Of a stretch of 64,000 bases of DNA, positions 21,922-33,358 are shown piece by piece. The first letter of the stretch is position 1. Each line of letters starts with the position of its first letter. Origin of the DNA: Rhodococcus sp. SGAir0479 (GTDB lineage: Bacteria; Actinomycetota; Actinomycetes; Mycobacteriales; Mycobacteriaceae); assembly GCF_005484805.1 (NCBI RefSeq), contig NZ_CP039432.1:2976001-3040000 (forward strand), written 5' to 3'. Under the pieces are notes generated by a model. The model was not told where the DNA came from, searched no databases, and saw nothing but the letters and a program-made list of their open reading frames with translations. The position numbers were made by a program, and so were the translations under genes.

Positions 21922-21965
21922 GACGGGCTCCTTCCCTACGCCCCCGCCACGCGGTGGAACGCGCT

Positions 21966-22007
21966 CCCGCCCTGGCTCGACGGTACGTTCCCCGACGGGC
22001 CAGGGCG
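21966..22007 (-). terminator. Probable terminator downstream of the alcohol dehydrogenase gene
   Basis: Ten-base arms CCGCCCTGGC and GCCAGGGCGG separated by 22 bases, starting about 35 bp beyond the stop codon of the alcohol dehydrogenase gene. The loop is long, so strength is uncertain. Confidence 0.4.
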
Positions 22008-22041
22008 GACGATCACCGAGATCGTTGCACGAGTGAGTCCG

Positions 22042-23154
22042 TCACCGCCCGTGGACGATGACTCCGCGGATGTTCTTGCCGTTGCGCAAGTCCTCGTACC
22101 CCTGGTTGACGTCCTCGAGCGAATACCGGGTCGTGACCAGTTCGTCGAGCTTCAACTCACCCTGGTCGTACATACGCAGCAGGCGGACGATGTCGTACTG
22201 CGGGTTGGCCGAGCCGAACAGCGTCCCCTTGATCGTCTTCTCGTTGAGCGTCAGATCGGCGCCCGAGACGTGCACGGTCAGCTTCGTCGGATCGGCGAGG
22301 CCGGTGATGACGACGGTACCGCCCTTACCGATGACGGCCGTCGCCGCCGCGACCACCTCCTCGTCGACCGTGCCGACCAGGATCAGAGCCTGGTCGGCGC
22401 CCTGCCCCCAGCTGAGCTCGTTCACCTTCTCTGCGGCCTCCTCCGCTGTCGCGAAGGCGTGGGTGGCCCCGAACTTGAGAGCCGTCTCACGCTTGAACGC
22501 GAGGGGGTCGACCACGACGACGTACCTGGCACCGGCCTGCACCGCACCCTGTACGGCGTTGATCCCGAGACCACCGATGCCGTAGATGACGACGATGTCA
22601 CCGGCGCGGACGCCGCCGGAATACACCGCGGTCCCCCACCCCGACGGGACGCCGCAGCCGACGAGGACCGCGGTCTCGAGCGGCAGCCAGTCGTCCACCT
22701 TGACGACCGAGTGCTGCGAGATGGTCGCCCGCTCGGAGAACGTGCCGAGCATGCACATGGCGCCGAACTCCTTGCCGTCGCCGCGGAACCGGAAGCTGCC
22801 GTCGGGCATCGATCCCTCCAGGATCGTCGCGCCCATGTCGCACAGGTTCTGCCGCCCGGTGGCGCAGTACCGGCACGTTCCGCAATTGGGGATGAAGCTG
22901 CACACCACGTGGTCCCCGGGCTTGACCTTGGTGACGCCAGGGCCGACCTCCTCGATGATCCCCGAGCCCTCGTGCCCGCCCACGATGGGATAGCGGGGCG
23001 GCAGGTCGCCGTCGGTGAGGTGCAGGTCCGAATGGCACAGTCCCGCAGCGGTGTACTTGATGAGCACCTCGCCCGGGCCGGGCCCGTCGAGGTCGAGTTC
23101 CATGATCTCGAACGGTCTTCCGGCCTCGAGCAGCACGGCGGCCTTGGTCTTCAT
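22042..23154 (-). CDS. NDMA-dependent (nicotinoprotein) alcohol dehydrogenase
   Basis: Zinc-dependent medium-chain dehydrogenase of 370 residues with tightly held NAD(H), which is typically reoxidised by mycofactocin rather than exchanged. Catalytic-zinc residues lie in GLCHSDLH and GGHEGSG; the structural zinc loop is CGTCRYCATGRQNLC; the nucleotide site reads GIGGLGINAVQGAVQAG. The MKTKAAVLLEAGRPFEIMEL start and FRGDGKEFGAMCMLGTFSE are typical of the NDMA group. ATG at 23154 follows AAGGAG. It lies 38 bp after the aldehyde dehydrogenase gene, in the same transcript, and within 20 kb of a complete mycofactocin locus, which supports the cofactor call. Confidence 0.9.
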   Translation of the reverse strand: MKTKAAVLLEAGRPFEIMELDLDGPGPGEVLIKYTAAGLCHSDLHLTDGDLPPRYPIVGGHEGSGIIEEVGPGVTKVKPGDHVVCSFIPNCGTCRYCATGRQNLCDMGATILEGSMPDGSFRFRGDGKEFGAMCMLGTFSERATISQHSVVKVDDWLPLETAVLVGCGVPSGWGTAVYSGGVRAGDIVVIYGIGGLGINAVQGAVQAGARYVVVVDPLAFKRETALKFGATHAFATAEEAAEKVNELSWGQGADQALILVGTVDEEVVAAATAVIGKGGTVVITGLADPTKLTVHVSGADLTLNEKTIKGTLFGSANPQYDIVRLLRMYDQGELKLDELVTTRYSLEDVNQGYEDLRNGKNIRGVIVHGR

Positions 23155-23192
23155 CGATCTTCTCCTTCGAGATGGGGGTGGGATGCGCGAGG

Positions 23193-24692
<1,500 letters not shown>

Positions 24693-24711
24693 GCCACAGC
24701 CTCCTGAAGAC

Positions 24712-24735
24712 GATGTGTGTGATGCGGAACACATC
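24712..24735. promoter_or_regulatory. Perfect dyad upstream of the aldehyde dehydrogenase gene
   Basis: GATGTGT, 10 bases, ACACATC: perfect 7-bp arms, ending about 20 bp before the aldehyde dehydrogenase ATG. The TGT-N-ACA core resembles sites of AcoR-type activators but it lies very near the start codon, so it could instead act in the leader. Confidence 0.4.
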
Positions 24736-24761
24736 CATCGTGCTTCGGGGTGGCGCGGCGG

Positions 24762-24782
24762 AACTGTTCAAGCTTTGGACAC
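24762..24782. promoter_or_regulatory. 21-bp dyad, copy 1 (before aldehyde/alcohol dehydrogenase genes)
   Basis: AACTGTTCA, six variable bases, GGACAC; core TGT-N11-ACA. It overlaps the last codons of the AcoR-like gene, 70 bp before the aldehyde dehydrogenase start. A second copy at 28226-28246 matches at 16 of 21 bases and also precedes a gene of this pathway. Confidence 0.5.
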
Positions 24783-26438
24783 CGCGCCCGGACCGATCGG
24801 TCGAACGGTGATGTCGAGCGCCCGGATCCGGCTGTAGAGCGTGGTTCGGCTGATCCCGAGCCGTGCCGCGGCGTGCACCTTGTTGCCGTGGCTCTCCTCG
24901 AGGGCCTCGATGATCGCGTCACGCTCGGCCCGTTCACGGCCGCCGAGTCGCGCGACCCGGCCGGGCGCGCGGTACTCCTCGGGCAGGTCCTCGACGCGAA
25001 TCGCCGCCCCACCGCGAGCGGGCAGACCCGCGACGACGGCCCGCAACTCGACCAGATTGCCCGGCCACGTGTGCTCGGACAACGCCGACAGCGCGCTGGG
25101 GCCCACCCGCACACCCGCACGGCCGACCTCGGCGGCCAACGCGGAGACGAGCGCGGCCAGCTCGCGAATTCGTTGACGCAGCGCCGGCACCGTCACCTGC
25201 GCGCCGCACCGGGCGAGCAGGTCCCGCACCGCGGGCCGCACGGTGTCGAGCGGATCGGAGGTGAACACCGGCCGCGGCCCGTCGGTACGGGCGGCCAGCG
25301 ACGCCAGCAGGGCGAGGACGGCGTCGGGTGCCAGGTGGACATGCTCGATCAGGAGGTGTTCGAGCCCGGCCTCGACGTGCCCGAGCAGGCGCGCACACCA
25401 GTCGCGCTCACCCTCCGCGACGACGTGGGCGGCGTCGACCGTCACGACGGGCCCGTCCGCGAACTCCCGCGCGGCCCAGCTGCGTCCACTGCCCGGCTCG
25501 CCGACGATCGCCAGTGCGCCTGTACTCGAGCGCAATTCGTGCAGACGGGCGCGCAGACGGGAGGTCGCGTCCTGTGGTGTCGCCCGTCGTCGCACCGGCG
25601 GTCGGGCCTCGTCGACGTCGAGCAGGAAGAGGGCACCGCTCTCGGCGCCGGCCACCCGATCGATGCGCAGTCCGGTACGCCCGCCGCCGGACAACGCGAA
25701 CTCCACCGTCCGCGACTCGCCGGCGGGCACGTCACCGGCGAGGGCGCGCAACGCCACGTGGTCGCCGGGTTCGAGCAGTTCGACGGCGGCCTTGTTGGTG
25801 AGCATGATGTCCTGCCCCATCGCGGCCACCGCGACGCCGCGCTGGCGGGCCGCGATCTGGAACGCGTCCACCACCCGCCGGTCCGATTCTCGCGCACCCT
25901 CCAGCAGACGCGCCTCGATGTCGCGGACGGCGCGCGCCAGGAACGGCACGAACAGCGGGTTGGCCGTCTTCTCGGTCGCGGTGATGTCGAGGATGCCCTC
26001 GATCCTGCGCGTGACCGGATGCACGATCGGGTGCCCGTAGCAACTGAACTGCCGGAACGATTCGAGGAAGTGTTCGTCACCGTGGATGACGAGGCCCTGC
26101 CGCACCTCGAGCGGAGTCCCCAGCGCGTTCGTCCCGTACGTCTCCTCGGAGAGCGCGACTCCGGGTAAGACGCCGACACCCTCCATCGCCGCCTTCATGA
26201 CGTCGGAGTCGAACACCCGCGACACCACGCAGCAGTCGCGGTCGACCAGGAGAATCCCGCAGCCGGTGCCCGTCAGCTGGACCCGCAGTTCGTCGAGCAC
26301 CGGCCGTGCGGCCCGCAACAGCCGCCCGGCCGCGTCCGACGGGTCGAGCAACGTCGGTTCGGGCACACGCGCCGGGTCGATACCGCTGAGCTGCGAACGC
26401 TTCCAGGACAGTTCGATCTCCGGGCGTAACGCGTGCAC
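24768..26438 (-). CDS. AcoR-like GAF/AAA+/Fis transcriptional activator without sigma-54 contact motif
   Basis: Regulator of 556 residues. N-terminal sensor/GAF part (residues 40-180: ILLVDRDCCVVSRVFDSD, EETYGTNALGT), a linker domain, an eroded AAA+ domain (P-loop GEPGSGRSW near 315, LLIEHVHL in place of Walker B) and a C-terminal Fis helix-turn-helix (EESHGNKVHAAARLGISRTT). The GAFTGA loop that touches sigma-54 is missing and the AAA+ core is short, as expected in a lineage without RpoN; it probably acts with a normal sigma factor. GTG start at 26438 follows AAGGAG. It lies 15 bp after the acyl-CoA synthetase gene and before the dehydrogenase pair, its likely targets. Confidence 0.87.
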   Translation of the reverse strand: MHALRPEIELSWKRSQLSGIDPARVPEPTLLDPSDAAGRLLRAARPVLDELRVQLTGTGCGILLVDRDCCVVSRVFDSDVMKAAMEGVGVLPGVALSEETYGTNALGTPLEVRQGLVIHGDEHFLESFRQFSCYGHPIVHPVTRRIEGILDITATEKTANPLFVPFLARAVRDIEARLLEGARESDRRVVDAFQIAARQRGVAVAAMGQDIMLTNKAAVELLEPGDHVALRALAGDVPAGESRTVEFALSGGGRTGLRIDRVAGAESGALFLLDVDEARPPVRRRATPQDATSRLRARLHELRSSTGALAIVGEPGSGRSWAAREFADGPVVTVDAAHVVAEGERDWCARLLGHVEAGLEHLLIEHVHLAPDAVLALLASLAARTDGPRPVFTSDPLDTVRPAVRDLLARCGAQVTVPALRQRIRELAALVSALAAEVGRAGVRVGPSALSALSEHTWPGNLVELRAVVAGLPARGGAAIRVEDLPEEYRAPGRVARLGGRERAERDAIIEALEESHGNKVHAAARLGISRTTLYSRIRALDITVRPIGPGAVSKA

Positions 26439-26453
26439 CGTCGCTCCTTCCGG

Positions 26454-28109
26454 TCAGGCCCGATCGATGAGTTCGAGCGAGATCTCCCGCATCTCGACCT
26501 TGCGGATCTTGCCGGTGACCGTCATCGGGAACTCGTCCACCAGATGCACGTACCGGGGGATCTTGTAGTGCGCGAGCCGGCCGGTGCAGAACTCGCGGAT
26601 CCCGTCGGCGTCGAGCGGCTCCGCACCCTCACGCATCCGGATCCACACCATCAGCTCCTCCCCGTACTTCGCGTCGGGGACGCCGATCACCTGGGCGTCG
26701 AGGATGTCCGGGTGCGTGTAGAGGAATTCCTCGATCTCGCGTGGGTAGATGTTCTCGCCGCCGCGGATCACCATGTCCTTGATGCGCCCCGTGACGGCGA
26801 CGTAGCCGTCGGCGTCCATCACGCCGATGTCCCCGGTGTGCATCCACCGGGCGGCATCGATCACCTCGGCGGTCTTGTCGGGGTTGTTCCAGTAGCCGAG
26901 CATCACCGAATAGCCGCGGGTGCAGAGTTCTCCGGCCTCCCCGCGCGGCACCGTCGATCCGGTCGCCGGGTCGACGATCTTCACCTCCAGATGCGGGCCC
27001 ACCCGACCGACGGTCGATACGCGTCGGTCGATGGAGTCGTCGCGGCGGGTCTGCAGCGACACCGGCGACGTCTCGGTCATGCCGTAGCAGATCGACACCT
27101 CCGCCATCCCCATCCGTTCGATGACCTGCTTCATCACCTCGACCGGGCACGGCGAGCCGGCCATGATCCCGGTGCGCAGGCTCGACAGGTCGTAGGACTC
27201 GAAGTCCGGGTCCGCCAGTTCGGCGATGAACATCGTGGGCACGCCGTACAGCGACGTGCACTGCTCGGCCTGCACCGCCGCCAACGCGGCACCGGGATCG
27301 AACGCCGGACCGGGAATCACCATCGCGGCACCGTGGCTGGTGCACGCGAGATTGCCCATCACCATTCCGAAGCAATGGTAGAAGGGCACCGGGATGCACA
27401 CGCGGTCGAGCTCGGTGTACCCGCACAACTCTCCGACGAAGTACCCGTTGTTGAGGATGTTGTGGTGGCTGAGCGTCGCCCCCTTGGGGAATCCTGTTGT
27501 CCCGGAGGTGTACTGGATGTTGATGGGGTCGTCGGCGGACAGCGCCGCCTGGGCGCGGACCAACGGCACGCGGTCGGCGGCCAGTGCTGTCGCGCCGCCG
27601 GTGAGCAGCGCCTGCCACGACGACGAACCGAGCAGCAGGACATGCTCGAGCGCTGTGCACTCCGGGCGCACCTCGTCGATCATCGCCGCATAGTCGGAAG
27701 TCTTGAACGACGGCGCCGCGATCAGCATTCGGACCCCGGCCTGGTTCAGTACGTACTGCAGTTCGTGGGTGCGATACGCCGGGTTGATGTTGACGAGGAT
27801 CGCGCCGATCTTCGCCGTCGCGTACTGGACCATCGCCCACTCCGCGCAGTTGGGGGCCCAGATGCCGACCCGGTCCCCCTTGCCGATTCCCACCTCGAGC
27901 AGGCCGGCGGCGATCGCATCGACGTCCGACGCCAGCTCACCGTAGGTCCAGCGCCGTCCCGTCCCTCGATCGATCAGCGCGTCCCGATCGCCGTGTGCGG
28001 CGACCGTCCGATCGAAGTTGTCGCCGATGGTGTCGCCCAACATGGGTGCGTCCCACGTCCCCGAGGCGTAGCTCGGCAGCGACCGGTGCAGCGAAGCGGT
28101 GGTGGTCAT
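26454..28109 (-). CDS. Acyl-CoA synthetase (FadD35-like AMP-binding enzyme)
   Basis: Activates a carboxylic acid to its CoA thioester via an acyl-adenylate. It has 551 residues. P-loop [18 protein letters not shown], substrate region [13 protein letters not shown], adenylate motif [10 protein letters not shown], hinge [20 protein letters not shown] and the catalytic lysine in [14 protein letters not shown] at 28109 is preceded by GAGAGGAAA; the open frame upstream is a run-through. It probably takes the acid made by the nearby aldehyde dehydrogenase. Chain-length preference is unknown. One copy of the 21-bp dyad lies 117 bp upstream. Confidence 0.9.
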   Translation of the reverse strand: MTTTASLHRSLPSYASGTWDAPMLGDTIGDNFDRTVAAHGDRDALIDRGTGRRWTYGELASDVDAIAAGLLEVGIGKGDRVGIWAPNCAEWAMVQYATAKIGAILVNINPAYRTHELQYVLNQAGVRMLIAAPSFKTSDYAAMIDEVRPECTALEHVLLLGSSSWQALLTGGATALAADRVPLVRAQAALSADDPINIQYTSGTTGFPKGATLSHHNILNNGYFVGELCGYTELDRVCIPVPFYHCFGMVMGNLACTSHGAAMVIPGPAFDPGAALAAVQAEQCTSLYGVPTMFIAELADPDFESYDLSSLRTGIMAGSPCPVEVMKQVIERMGMAEVSICYGMTETSPVSLQTRRDDSIDRRVSTVGRVGPHLEVKIVDPATGSTVPRGEAGELCTRGYSVMLGYWNNPDKTAEVIDAARWMHTGDIGVMDADGYVAVTGRIKDMVIRGGENIYPREIEEFLYTHPDILDAQVIGVPDAKYGEELMVWIRMREGAEPLDADGIREFCTGRLAHYKIPRYVHLVDEFPMTVTGKIRKVEMREISLELIDRA

Positions 28110-28225
28110 CGCGTTTCCTCTCCGGGCGCCGACCGGCGCCCACGGGAGAAACCGGCGGGGCCGGCATCCCCAACGTACTCGCACGACTGTGATCCAGGAC
28201 ATACTCACCGACCCGGAGTGCCGAC

Positions 28226-28246
28226 AACTGTTCAGAGTCCGGACAC
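28226..28246. promoter_or_regulatory. 21-bp dyad, copy 2 (before acyl-CoA synthetase gene)
   Basis: AACTGTTCA, six variable bases, GGACAC; core TGT-N11-ACA as in copy 1 at 24762-24782. Sited 117 bp upstream of the acyl-CoA synthetase start, a usual place for an activator site. Confidence 0.5.
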
Positions 28247-28351
28247 ACGGGATGGTGTTGCACGAAGGATAGTGATGCGCGTCACTCCACCTCCACCCCC
28301 GAAAGGGGTGGAATCGGCGGGCGCCGTCGCGACGAGAGGGCACCGCCGACG

Positions 28352-28384
28352 GACGACCCGCTCGGCAGGGCCGAGCGGGTCGTC
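28352..28384 (-). terminator. Strong terminator hairpin
   Basis: GACGACCCGCTCGGC, loop of 3, then its exact 15-base complement. It begins 12 bp past the stop of the winged-helix protein gene at 28397 and isolates that transcript from the acyl-CoA synthetase promoter. Confidence 0.75.
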
Positions 28385-28396
28385 TCCACCTGCGGG

Positions 28397-28957
28397 TCAG
28401 GCGGCGGTGTCGTCCTCGTCGAGGCCGCACGCGCCGCGCAGTTCCCGGGTGATCTCGTGCCACACCGTCGCGTAGGAGGCGATCTCCGGCGCCGCGATCC
28501 ACACCGTCTCGCCCGCCTGCGCCTTCCGCAGCGCCTCGGCGAACAGGTCCTGGTAGCGCGACAGCCGAGGAACGAACGCCGAAACGTCGTCCAACACGTC
28601 CTGGGCCTGCTTGTCCAGCACGCCCAGGGCGGTGACGTCCGCCGCAGCCGTGGCCTCACGCAGCGGTCCGTCGAGTTCCAGGAAGCGCTCGTGGATCTCG
28701 GCGATCGAGTCCTCGTCGACCGAGACCCGCTCGGCGTCGAGCTGGTCGCCGAGCTCGGTCAGGCCGGCGGCCGTCAGCGCGAACGTGCCGTCCCCGGCCG
28801 CCTCGGCCTTGCCCTGCGCGAGCAGCGCGTCGCGCGCCGCCTCCGCCGAGGCCACGGCGACTCCCAGCTGCGCGGCGAGGACGTCGGCCGTCACCCGTCC
28901 CTTGAGGCGGATCGTCTGCAACAGTGCCAGCTCGTCGACGTTGCCCGCGAAGGCCAT
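28397..28957 (-). CDS. Uncharacterised protein with N-terminal winged-helix-like segment
   Basis: I do not recognise this 186-residue protein. Residues 8-70 ([20 protein letters not shown], then [20 protein letters not shown]) read like a MarR/Lrp-type winged helix, and the rest is acidic and mainly helical, with no membrane segment or catalytic motif. ATG at 28957 follows GAGGAG; the frame further upstream is a run-through. It is 91 bp downstream of the GAF/winged-helix regulator on the same strand and ends in a strong terminator, so these two genes may be a regulatory pair. Confidence 0.7.
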   Translation of the reverse strand: MAFAGNVDELALLQTIRLKGRVTADVLAAQLGVAVASAEAARDALLAQGKAEAAGDGTFALTAAGLTELGDQLDAERVSVDEDSIAEIHERFLELDGPLREATAAADVTALGVLDKQAQDVLDDVSAFVPRLSRYQDLFAEALRKAQAGETVWIAAPEIASYATVWHEITRELRGACGLDEDDTAA

Positions 28958-29048
28958 CGTGTACTCCTCGTGTTCTCGAAATCGTGTCGTCCGAGAACCT
29001 ACGCGAGCGCCCGCACCATCCGGCCGTCGACCGCGGCCGGGGGCGGCG

Positions 29049-30356
29049 TCAGTGCCGGGCCGCCGGACCCAACCGGCGATCCAGCAGCCGCACGTGCGCT
29101 TCGACCTGCGCGTGCAGCGGCGAGTTGCGGTCGAGGGTCGACAGGTAGGCGATCCACGCCGACACGTCCTGGCGACCGTGGACGGAATTGGTCCACTTCG
29201 CGAGCACTCGCGCATCCCCGGCCCGCAGGACCGTCGCCCGGATCCGAGCCGAGAGCTCCTCACGCACCTCCACCACACCGGGCGCATCCGATCCCGCCAG
29301 CACCGGCCCGTCGTAGAGCTGCAGCGCTGCCGCGACTTCGCCCCGGTCGAGAAGTGAACGCACTTGGGCGACGTCGGAGTCGAGCTCGGTCAGCAGCCGG
29401 TACGGCCGTGAACCGAGCCGGTGCGCGCCGAACACCTTGCGCAGCCGCGACATCTCCGCGCGCACCGTCACGGTGTCCAGGTCGTACTCGTCGAGCAGGA
29501 CCGCGAGGTGGTCGGCGCCGAGCCCCTCGGGATGCTCGGACAGCAGCAGCAGGATCTCGGCGTGCCTGCGGGACAACTCGTGCCGCTCCCCCTCCACCAC
29601 CAGTGCGGGACGGCCGCCACCGAGGACCTCGAGGCGGGGCACCGCGGTGGACAGCGGCCGCGGGGACGCGAGTTCGAGGAGCCGCAGCTCACCCTCCGCC
29701 GCAGCCGCCGTGGCGCGGACGAGCGCCAGCGCCTCGGGCACCGCCACCCGGGGGCCGCCCGTGATGTCCAGCGCCCCCAGGATGCGGCCGGTGGCCGGAT
29801 CGTGGACCGGGGCAGCCGAACAACTCCACGAGTGCATCGCCCGGTTGAAGTGCTCCGCGGCGAAGATCTGCACACTGTGGTCGAGCGCGAGGGCCGTGCC
29901 GGGCGCGTTGGTGCCCACCCGTTCCTCGCTCCAGTCGGACCCCTCGACGAAGTTGATGTCGAGGGCGCGGTCCTTCGCGGCCGAGTCGCCCTCGATCCAC
30001 AACAAACGACCGTTCGCGTCACTCATCGCGACCAGCAGACCGGTGCCGGCGGTGTCCTCGACGAGCAACTTGCGCACCACGGGACGGATTCCCGCGAGCG
30101 GATGGGCGATGCGGTGTTCCTCGAGCGCGGAGCCGTCGAGCACCACCTGGTCGTCGACGAGGTCGGGGCTGACACCGTTGCCGCGGCTGCGCAGCCACGA
30201 GTCTCGTACGACGTCGCGGACGGTCTCGGTGTCCGCCTGCGCGGACTCGACGAACCGCTGATGCGCCCAGGACGTGCGTTCTGCGAGCACGCCGACATCG
30301 TCGCCCGGCCGCACTGCAATCCACGGATTGCGCGGTCCGGGTTCACGCTGTGCCAT
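29049..30356 (-). CDS. GAF-domain regulator with C-terminal winged helix
   Basis: Protein of 435 residues. Residues 60-240 are an AcoR-type sensor with GAF features (GTGLLVAMSDANGRLLWIEG, EERVGTNAPGTALALDH, ILGALDITGG). Residues 250-345 form a winged helix of the OmpR/SARP kind (SRRHAEILLLLSEHPEGLGA, TVRAEMSRLRKVFG). The C-terminal tail is helical. No AAA+ domain is present. ATG at 30356 follows GGAGGC. It lies 50 bp beyond mftG on the same strand, so it may be co-expressed with mycofactocin genes and sense a redox or small-molecule signal; that role is inference. Confidence 0.8.
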   Translation of the reverse strand: MAQREPGPRNPWIAVRPGDDVGVLAERTSWAHQRFVESAQADTETVRDVVRDSWLRSRGNGVSPDLVDDQVVLDGSALEEHRIAHPLAGIRPVVRKLLVEDTAGTGLLVAMSDANGRLLWIEGDSAAKDRALDINFVEGSDWSEERVGTNAPGTALALDHSVQIFAAEHFNRAMHSWSCSAAPVHDPATGRILGALDITGGPRVAVPEALALVRATAAAAEGELRLLELASPRPLSTAVPRLEVLGGGRPALVVEGERHELSRRHAEILLLLSEHPEGLGADHLAVLLDEYDLDTVTVRAEMSRLRKVFGAHRLGSRPYRLLTELDSDVAQVRSLLDRGEVAAALQLYDGPVLAGSDAPGVVEVREELSARIRATVLRAGDARVLAKWTNSVHGRQDVSAWIAYLSTLDRNSPLHAQVEAHVRLLDRRLGPAARH

Positions 30357-30406
30357 CGGCGCCTCCGTCTCGCACCAACCCGCCTGCCCCGCAAACTGTA
30401 GCGCCT

Positions 30407-31891
30407 TCAGAGGTAGGTACTGGCACGTTCGGCCACCATGACCGCGGTGGCGTGCGGTCCACGACTGGGCACGGACGGCAGAATCGAGGTGTCGACGACG
30501 AACAATCCGTCGACCCCGTGCACGCGACAGCGGTCGTCGACCACCGAATCGGTGGCGTCCACGCCCATGCGGCAGCTGCCCGACAGATGCAGCGACGTGC
30601 CCAGCCGGTCGGCCAGCCAGCCGTCGGACAACTCGATCGGCTCCGGTTCGACGAGCCTGCTCAGCGGGGCGGAACGTACGAGGTCGGCGGCGTGGGAGAC
30701 CGCCTCCCGCAACGACTGCCGGTCCTGCGCGGACTCGAGATAGCGGTACGCCACCCGCGGCGGGGTCCCGGGGTCGGCCGACACCAGGCGGATCTCGCCG
30801 CGGCTCAGTGGCTGCATGAGGACCACTCCGAGGCACGGCTTGCCGATCCCCGAGCCCGGGATGAGGTCACCGAACGCGGCTGTGTACGGACGGATTTCGA
30901 TGCCGTCCGTGTTGAGTGTCACTTGCAGTGCCGGGGTGCGGCTGGTGCGCGGGACCGGCCGACGGTACCGATACGGCAGCACCACTTCGGGATGGTCACT
31001 GAACTGCGAGCCCACTTCCGGCAGGTCCGCCACCACCGGAATACCCAGCCCGGACAGGTGCCCGGCGTCGCCGACGCCGGAGAGCATCAGCAGATGCGGG
31101 GTCGCGACGGCTCCGGCAGTCAGGACCACGGTCGAGGTGCGGATGGTCCGCACCTGCGAGTCGGTCGACACTTCGAGGCCCGTCACCCGGGTCCCCGAGA
31201 ACAGGATCCGAGTGACGGTCGTGTCCGACCGGACGACGAGGTTGCGCCGACCGAGGTTGGGCAGCAGGTACGCGGACGCCGGCCCCACCCGCACGCCGTC
31301 GCGGATGTTCAGCGGCACCGGACCCACGCCGTGCGACCCGGGCGCGTTCTTGTCCGGATCCTCCGCGTGCCCCGCGGCCCGTGCGGCCTCCGCGAACGCC
31401 GAACTGATCGGATGCCACGCCTCCACCGGTTCCCGGCGGACCGGGATCGGGCCGCTCGTTCCGTGCCACGGCCCGTCGAAGTCCAGGTCGGTCTCGATCG
31501 CCTTGAAGTAGGGCAGCACCCGGTCGTAGGACCACGAGTCGGGCCAGCGGTCGAAATCCTCGACCCGCGCCCGGACGAAGTAGCCGCCGTTGACCGCCCC
31601 CGAGCCGCCGAGCACCCGTCCGCGCGCGATCCAGCCGCCGCGCGCGCTCGTCAACTCCACCGGGTACGGCCAGATCCAACGGCTGTCCGGGCCGACCGGC
31701 AGCACCCCTGCGTCGACCAGTTCCGGCGGGAACTCGGCCGGGATCTCGTGCCCCGGGCCCGATTCGACCAGCACGACCTGCCGATCCGGATCCTCGCTCA
31801 ACCGCCCGGCCACCACACTGCCGCACGAGCCGCCGCCCACGACGACGACGTCCGCCGCCTCGGGGAAGCCCGGCTCCGCTGCCACCGTCAC
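30407..31891 (-). CDS. mftG: Mycofactocin dehydrogenase MftG (GMC family)
   Basis: FAD-dependent GMC oxidoreductase of 494 residues that links reduced mycofactocin to the respiratory chain. FAD-binding [20 protein letters not shown], the GMC signature [20 protein letters not shown], and the C-terminal HLSGSCRMG and [18 protein letters not shown] motifs are all present. GTG start at 31891 overlaps the mftF stop by 4 bp (GTGA). Last gene of the mftE-F-G block. The family contains choline dehydrogenases as well; order after mftF decides the call. Confidence 0.92.
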   Translation of the reverse strand: MTVAAEPGFPEAADVVVVGGGSCGSVVAGRLSEDPDRQVVLVESGPGHEIPAEFPPELVDAGVLPVGPDSRWIWPYPVELTSARGGWIARGRVLGGSGAVNGGYFVRARVEDFDRWPDSWSYDRVLPYFKAIETDLDFDGPWHGTSGPIPVRREPVEAWHPISSAFAEAARAAGHAEDPDKNAPGSHGVGPVPLNIRDGVRVGPASAYLLPNLGRRNLVVRSDTTVTRILFSGTRVTGLEVSTDSQVRTIRTSTVVLTAGAVATPHLLMLSGVGDAGHLSGLGIPVVADLPEVGSQFSDHPEVVLPYRYRRPVPRTSRTPALQVTLNTDGIEIRPYTAAFGDLIPGSGIGKPCLGVVLMQPLSRGEIRLVSADPGTPPRVAYRYLESAQDRQSLREAVSHAADLVRSAPLSRLVEPEPIELSDGWLADRLGTSLHLSGSCRMGVDATDSVVDDRCRVHGVDGLFVVDTSILPSVPSRGPHATAVMVAERASTYL

Positions 31892-33285
31892 TTTCCGATG
31901 CGCGGTGCGAGCGCCCGCGGGTCCCGGGCCCGGATCGCGCCCCGCCACAGGCCCGTTCCGTACGCGACGTCGTCGAGCCGCTTGAAGACGCTGTGGCGCA
32001 GCGGTCCGAGGCCGCCGGGTTCGCGATGGGTCGCCCAGTCCGTCACGCCCTCGACGGCGGCGACCACCACCACCAACCGCCGGACCCGCCGCGAGAAGAC
32101 GCCGGCCACGAGCGTCACCGGCCAGTACGACCGGCACATCGCCGACGCGACCTGTCGGGCACCGTTCCCGAATCCGCGCGCGGCGAGGGCGACGGCGATG
32201 CGGTTCGGCTGATCCAGATCGGCGAACGTGCGCCGCAGGCGCAGCACGGTGACCAGGAACGTCGCGAGACTCGACAGCGCGCCCAGCCGGGTGCACGACG
32301 CGGCCGCCAGGACCGACAGCAACGTCCACCTCGACATCGCGAGTGGCGGCACCATGCCCTCGTGCCGCGCCGCGAGCGGGGCGGCGCCGGTGCCGTAGAA
32401 CATCTTGCGGGTGAACCACTTCCCGAACGAGACGCGATGGTCGTGGGCGACGCGCGCGACAGGTTCGTAGCGCAGCCGCCACCCGGTCTCCTGCAACCGC
32501 CAGCACAGGTCGACGTCCTCGGCGACGTGCATCGCCTCGTCGAACCCGCCCATGTCGGTGAGTACGTCCCGACGTGCCAGCATCGCGGCGCTCGGCACGT
32601 ACGACACCGGACTGCCCGAGCGCACCGCCGATTCCTTACGGCCGAGGTCGAGCGACGAGCGCGCATGCTCGTACCGCGCGAGCGCGGAGCCCTCCGGTTC
32701 GAGCGCGACGATGCGGGGCGCCACGAGTGCGACGGCGGGGTCGCTGAAATGCCCGAGCATCCGTTCCAGCCAGCCCGTCTGCGGCAGGACGTCCGAGTCC
32801 AGGAAGGCCACGAACGGGGTGGTCGCGTGCCTCAGGCCGGTGTTGCGCGCCGCGGCGGGGCCGCGCGACCGATCGTGCCGCAGGAGCGTGACGCGGGCGC
32901 TGCAACCCGTCAGGTCCGGTAGCTCGAGCGGGACCGCCGAGCCGTCGTCCACCACGACGACCTCGAGGCCACGCAGTGCCGGGACGAGACGGGCGATGCC
33001 GGCGACGTTGTCGCGGATCGGGACCACCACCGTGACGTCGCTCGGGGACGGCGTGCTCATCGGCCGCGGGTTCGCCACCCCCGAGTCGAGCAACCGCCGG
33101 GCGACGACCGCAGTCTGCGAATCGACGACCTCGAGATAGCCGTCACCGATCATGCCGGCGGCCGCGGGCGCGAGTTTGAGCATCCGCATGGGCGATCCAC
33201 CGATCAGGACCCGGCCGCCGGAGTAGGCGCGCACCTTGGGATCGAGGCGGATTCCGAACCCGTCGGGCAGTCGAGCGTCGTGCAT
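31888..33285 (-). CDS. mftF: Mycofactocin glycosyltransferase MftF
   Basis: GT2-family enzyme that attaches the beta-1,4-glucose chain to premycofactocin. It has 465 residues: an N-terminal part with [20 protein letters not shown], the GT-A core from [10 protein letters not shown] with VVVDDGS and the DxD-like [23 protein letters not shown], and a C-terminal hydrophobic half (residues 300-400) likely to touch the membrane. ATG at 33285 is chosen from family N-termini; the ribosome site is weak and a GTG one codon upstream is possible. It overlaps mftG by 4 bp and follows mftE by 73 bp. Confidence 0.92.
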   Translation of the reverse strand: MHDARLPDGFGIRLDPKVRAYSGGRVLIGGSPMRMLKLAPAAAGMIGDGYLEVVDSQTAVVARRLLDSGVANPRPMSTPSPSDVTVVVPIRDNVAGIARLVPALRGLEVVVVDDGSAVPLELPDLTGCSARVTLLRHDRSRGPAAARNTGLRHATTPFVAFLDSDVLPQTGWLERMLGHFSDPAVALVAPRIVALEPEGSALARYEHARSSLDLGRKESAVRSGSPVSYVPSAAMLARRDVLTDMGGFDEAMHVAEDVDLCWRLQETGWRLRYEPVARVAHDHRVSFGKWFTRKMFYGTGAAPLAARHEGMVPPLAMSRWTLLSVLAAASCTRLGALSSLATFLVTVLRLRRTFADLDQPNRIAVALAARGFGNGARQVASAMCRSYWPVTLVAGVFSRRVRRLVVVVAAVEGVTDWATHREPGGLGPLRHSVFKRLDDVAYGTGLWRGAIRARDPRALAPRIGK

Positions 33286-33358
33286 CACACGATGGTAAAG
33301 GTGGCCGGGAGGGCGGGCAGAACTTGTTGCGAAAACCCTGACGCCGATGTCACATCCG

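Noticed and set aside
24768-28109. Sigma-54 (-24/-12) promoters for the AcoR-like regulon
   Set aside because: No GG-N10-GC element stood out and the regulator lacks the GAFTGA loop.
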